Source: a virus. Taken from it: a stretch of DNA of 57,427 bases. Below are positions 56,856-57,427 of the stretch, piece after piece. The position numbers and the translations under genes are program-made. Every line of letters begins with the position of its first letter. Position 1 is the stretch's first letter. The stretch is taken from positions 1 through 57,427 of the IMG/VR virus record IMGVR_UViG_3300050821_005911, one strand, 5' to 3'. Below the pieces are notes generated by a model, which made no database searches, was not told the origin of the DNA, and saw only the letters and a list, made by a program, of their open reading frames with translations.

Positions 56856-57427
56856 CGCCACCTCCTCCTTCGACCTATCCTCCTTCGACGTAGCCGAGTT
56901 CGACCGTATCCTGTCCCTCGGGCTATCCAAGGGCCTCGGATCGCGCGGCGACCAAGTATGCATCGAGGCGGCTATCTGCCAAGTGCTGCACCTGCCGCAC
57001 GGCGACGATCCCGGCTGCGTAGCTGCTGCCGTGCGGTCGTTCAAGATCACGCTCAACGATGGGCCATGGTCATCACCGACGGCAAGGGCGGCGGGTCTCC
57101 GCGATCTGGGATTGGCTCAGCTCGGGTCCGCTGGAGTCGTTGGTGATGTAGAGTTCGCCAAGCGGATCGCGGAGAAGACGATCCGCGTGATCATCCCGAA
57201 GCTATTCCGAGAAGTGCTGTCCAAGGACAAGGCTTGTATGGAAGCGGCGGATAGATGCGAGGGGGAAGGAACCGAGGCGGCGGAGGCGGCGTGGGCGGCG
57301 GCGCGGGCGGCGCGGGCGGCGGCGGAGGCGGCGCGGGCGGCGGAGGCGGCGTGGGCGGCGGGGGGGGCGGCGGGGGCGGCGTGGGCGGCGCGGGCGGCGC
57401 GGGCGGCGGAGGCGGCGGAGGCGGCGG
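56848..57427 (+). CDS. Alanine-rich repeat protein, N-terminal part (continues at base 1)
   Basis: 193 codons are seen before the window ends. Residues 1-140 make a mixed domain (SSFDLSSFDVAEFDRILSLGLSKGLG; DQVCIEAAICQVLHLPHGDDPGC). From codon 143 (57274) the chain turns into Ala-Ala with every third residue Glu, Arg, Trp or Gly. In frame it joins base 1 and ends at 207. Proteins of this plan, with a compact domain that reads like CIEAA...G..DDP.C and then a long AAR/AAE/AAW helix, occur in many tailed phages. Function unknown. Confidence 0.8.
   Translation, partial: MPNATSSFDLSSFDVAEFDRILSLGLSKGLGSRGDQVCIEAAICQVLHLPHGDDPGCVAAAVRSFKITLNDGPWSSPTARAAGLRDLGLAQLGSAGVVGDVEFAKRIAEKTIRVIIPKLFREVLSKDKACMEAADRCEGEGTEAAEAAWAAARAARAAAEAARAAEAAWAAGGAAGAAWAARAARAAEAAEAA
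57274..57427. repeat. GCG-rich triplet repeat (right copy, at contig end)
   Basis: Imperfect triplet array, mostly gcg with gag, cgg, tgg or ggg every third codon. The last 16 bases equal the first 16 of the window and stay in the same reading frame, which supports joining the ends. Confidence 0.9.

Noticed and set aside
57274-57427. Triplet repeat as a CRISPR or telomere-like end
   Set aside because: It is coding, in frame and of irregular unit order, with no spacer structure. Repeats at contig ends are explained by an assembly break.

Overview
The window looks like one complete or nearly complete genome (57.4 kb) of a tailed bacteriophage, probably with a short, podovirus-like tail. The first 16 bases and the last 16 bases are identical. 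One open reading frame, for an alanine-rich repeat protein, runs off the right end and continues in frame from the left end, so the contig is best read as circular or circularly permuted and broken inside a GC-rich triplet repeat. No rRNA, tRNA, CRISPR array, integrase or transposase was recognised by eye. The host is unknown. High GC content, secreted proteins whose signal peptides end in Ala-Gln, and a bacterial-type sliding clamp would suit a soil bacterium such as an acidobacterium, but that is a weak inference.

Layout. (1) The replication and recombination block is on the + strand, about 54.35 kb to the end and on to 6.98 kb: a small protein, an Fe-S PD-(D/E)XK nuclease, a ribbon-helix-helix protein, the Ala-rich repeat protein, a Sak4-like ATPase, a possible ssDNA-binding partner, a Pif1-like helicase, and a uracil-DNA-glycosylase-like domain fused to a family A DNA polymerase. 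(2) A very long block on the - strand, about 49.1 kb down to 6.95 kb, holds structure, host interaction and lysis. In transcription order it has small zinc-ribbon genes, a glycosyltransferase/methyltransferase cassette, terminase, portal, scaffold, major capsid protein, adaptor- and nozzle-like tail proteins, a GNAT-like protein and internal virion proteins in T7-like order, then four genes for large or collagen-like surface proteins that all carry Sec signal peptides, then membrane proteins and three different cysteine hydrolases. (3) The control and early region, 49.1 to 54.3 kb, has an XRE repressor-like gene and a ribbon-helix-helix gene on the - strand. On the + strand it has a DnaN-like sliding clamp and a row of mini-genes, and beyond these are an orphan 366-aa gene and a zinc-finger gene, both on the - strand. 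No intergenic stretch exceeds 300 bases.

Most genes are joined by ATGA, TAATG or TGATATG overlaps, which points to translational coupling through long operons. Four putative homing endonucleases (HNH, HNH-AP2, GIY-YIG, HNH/AP2-like) interrupt the modules and look richer in A+T than their neighbours. The most unusual features are the signal-peptide-bearing tail-type proteins with shared cysteine-containing N-termini, a group of regulators with leaderless start codons set about 35 nt from TTGACA boxes, the UDG-polymerase fusion, and the glycosyltransferase/C5-methyltransferase cassette.
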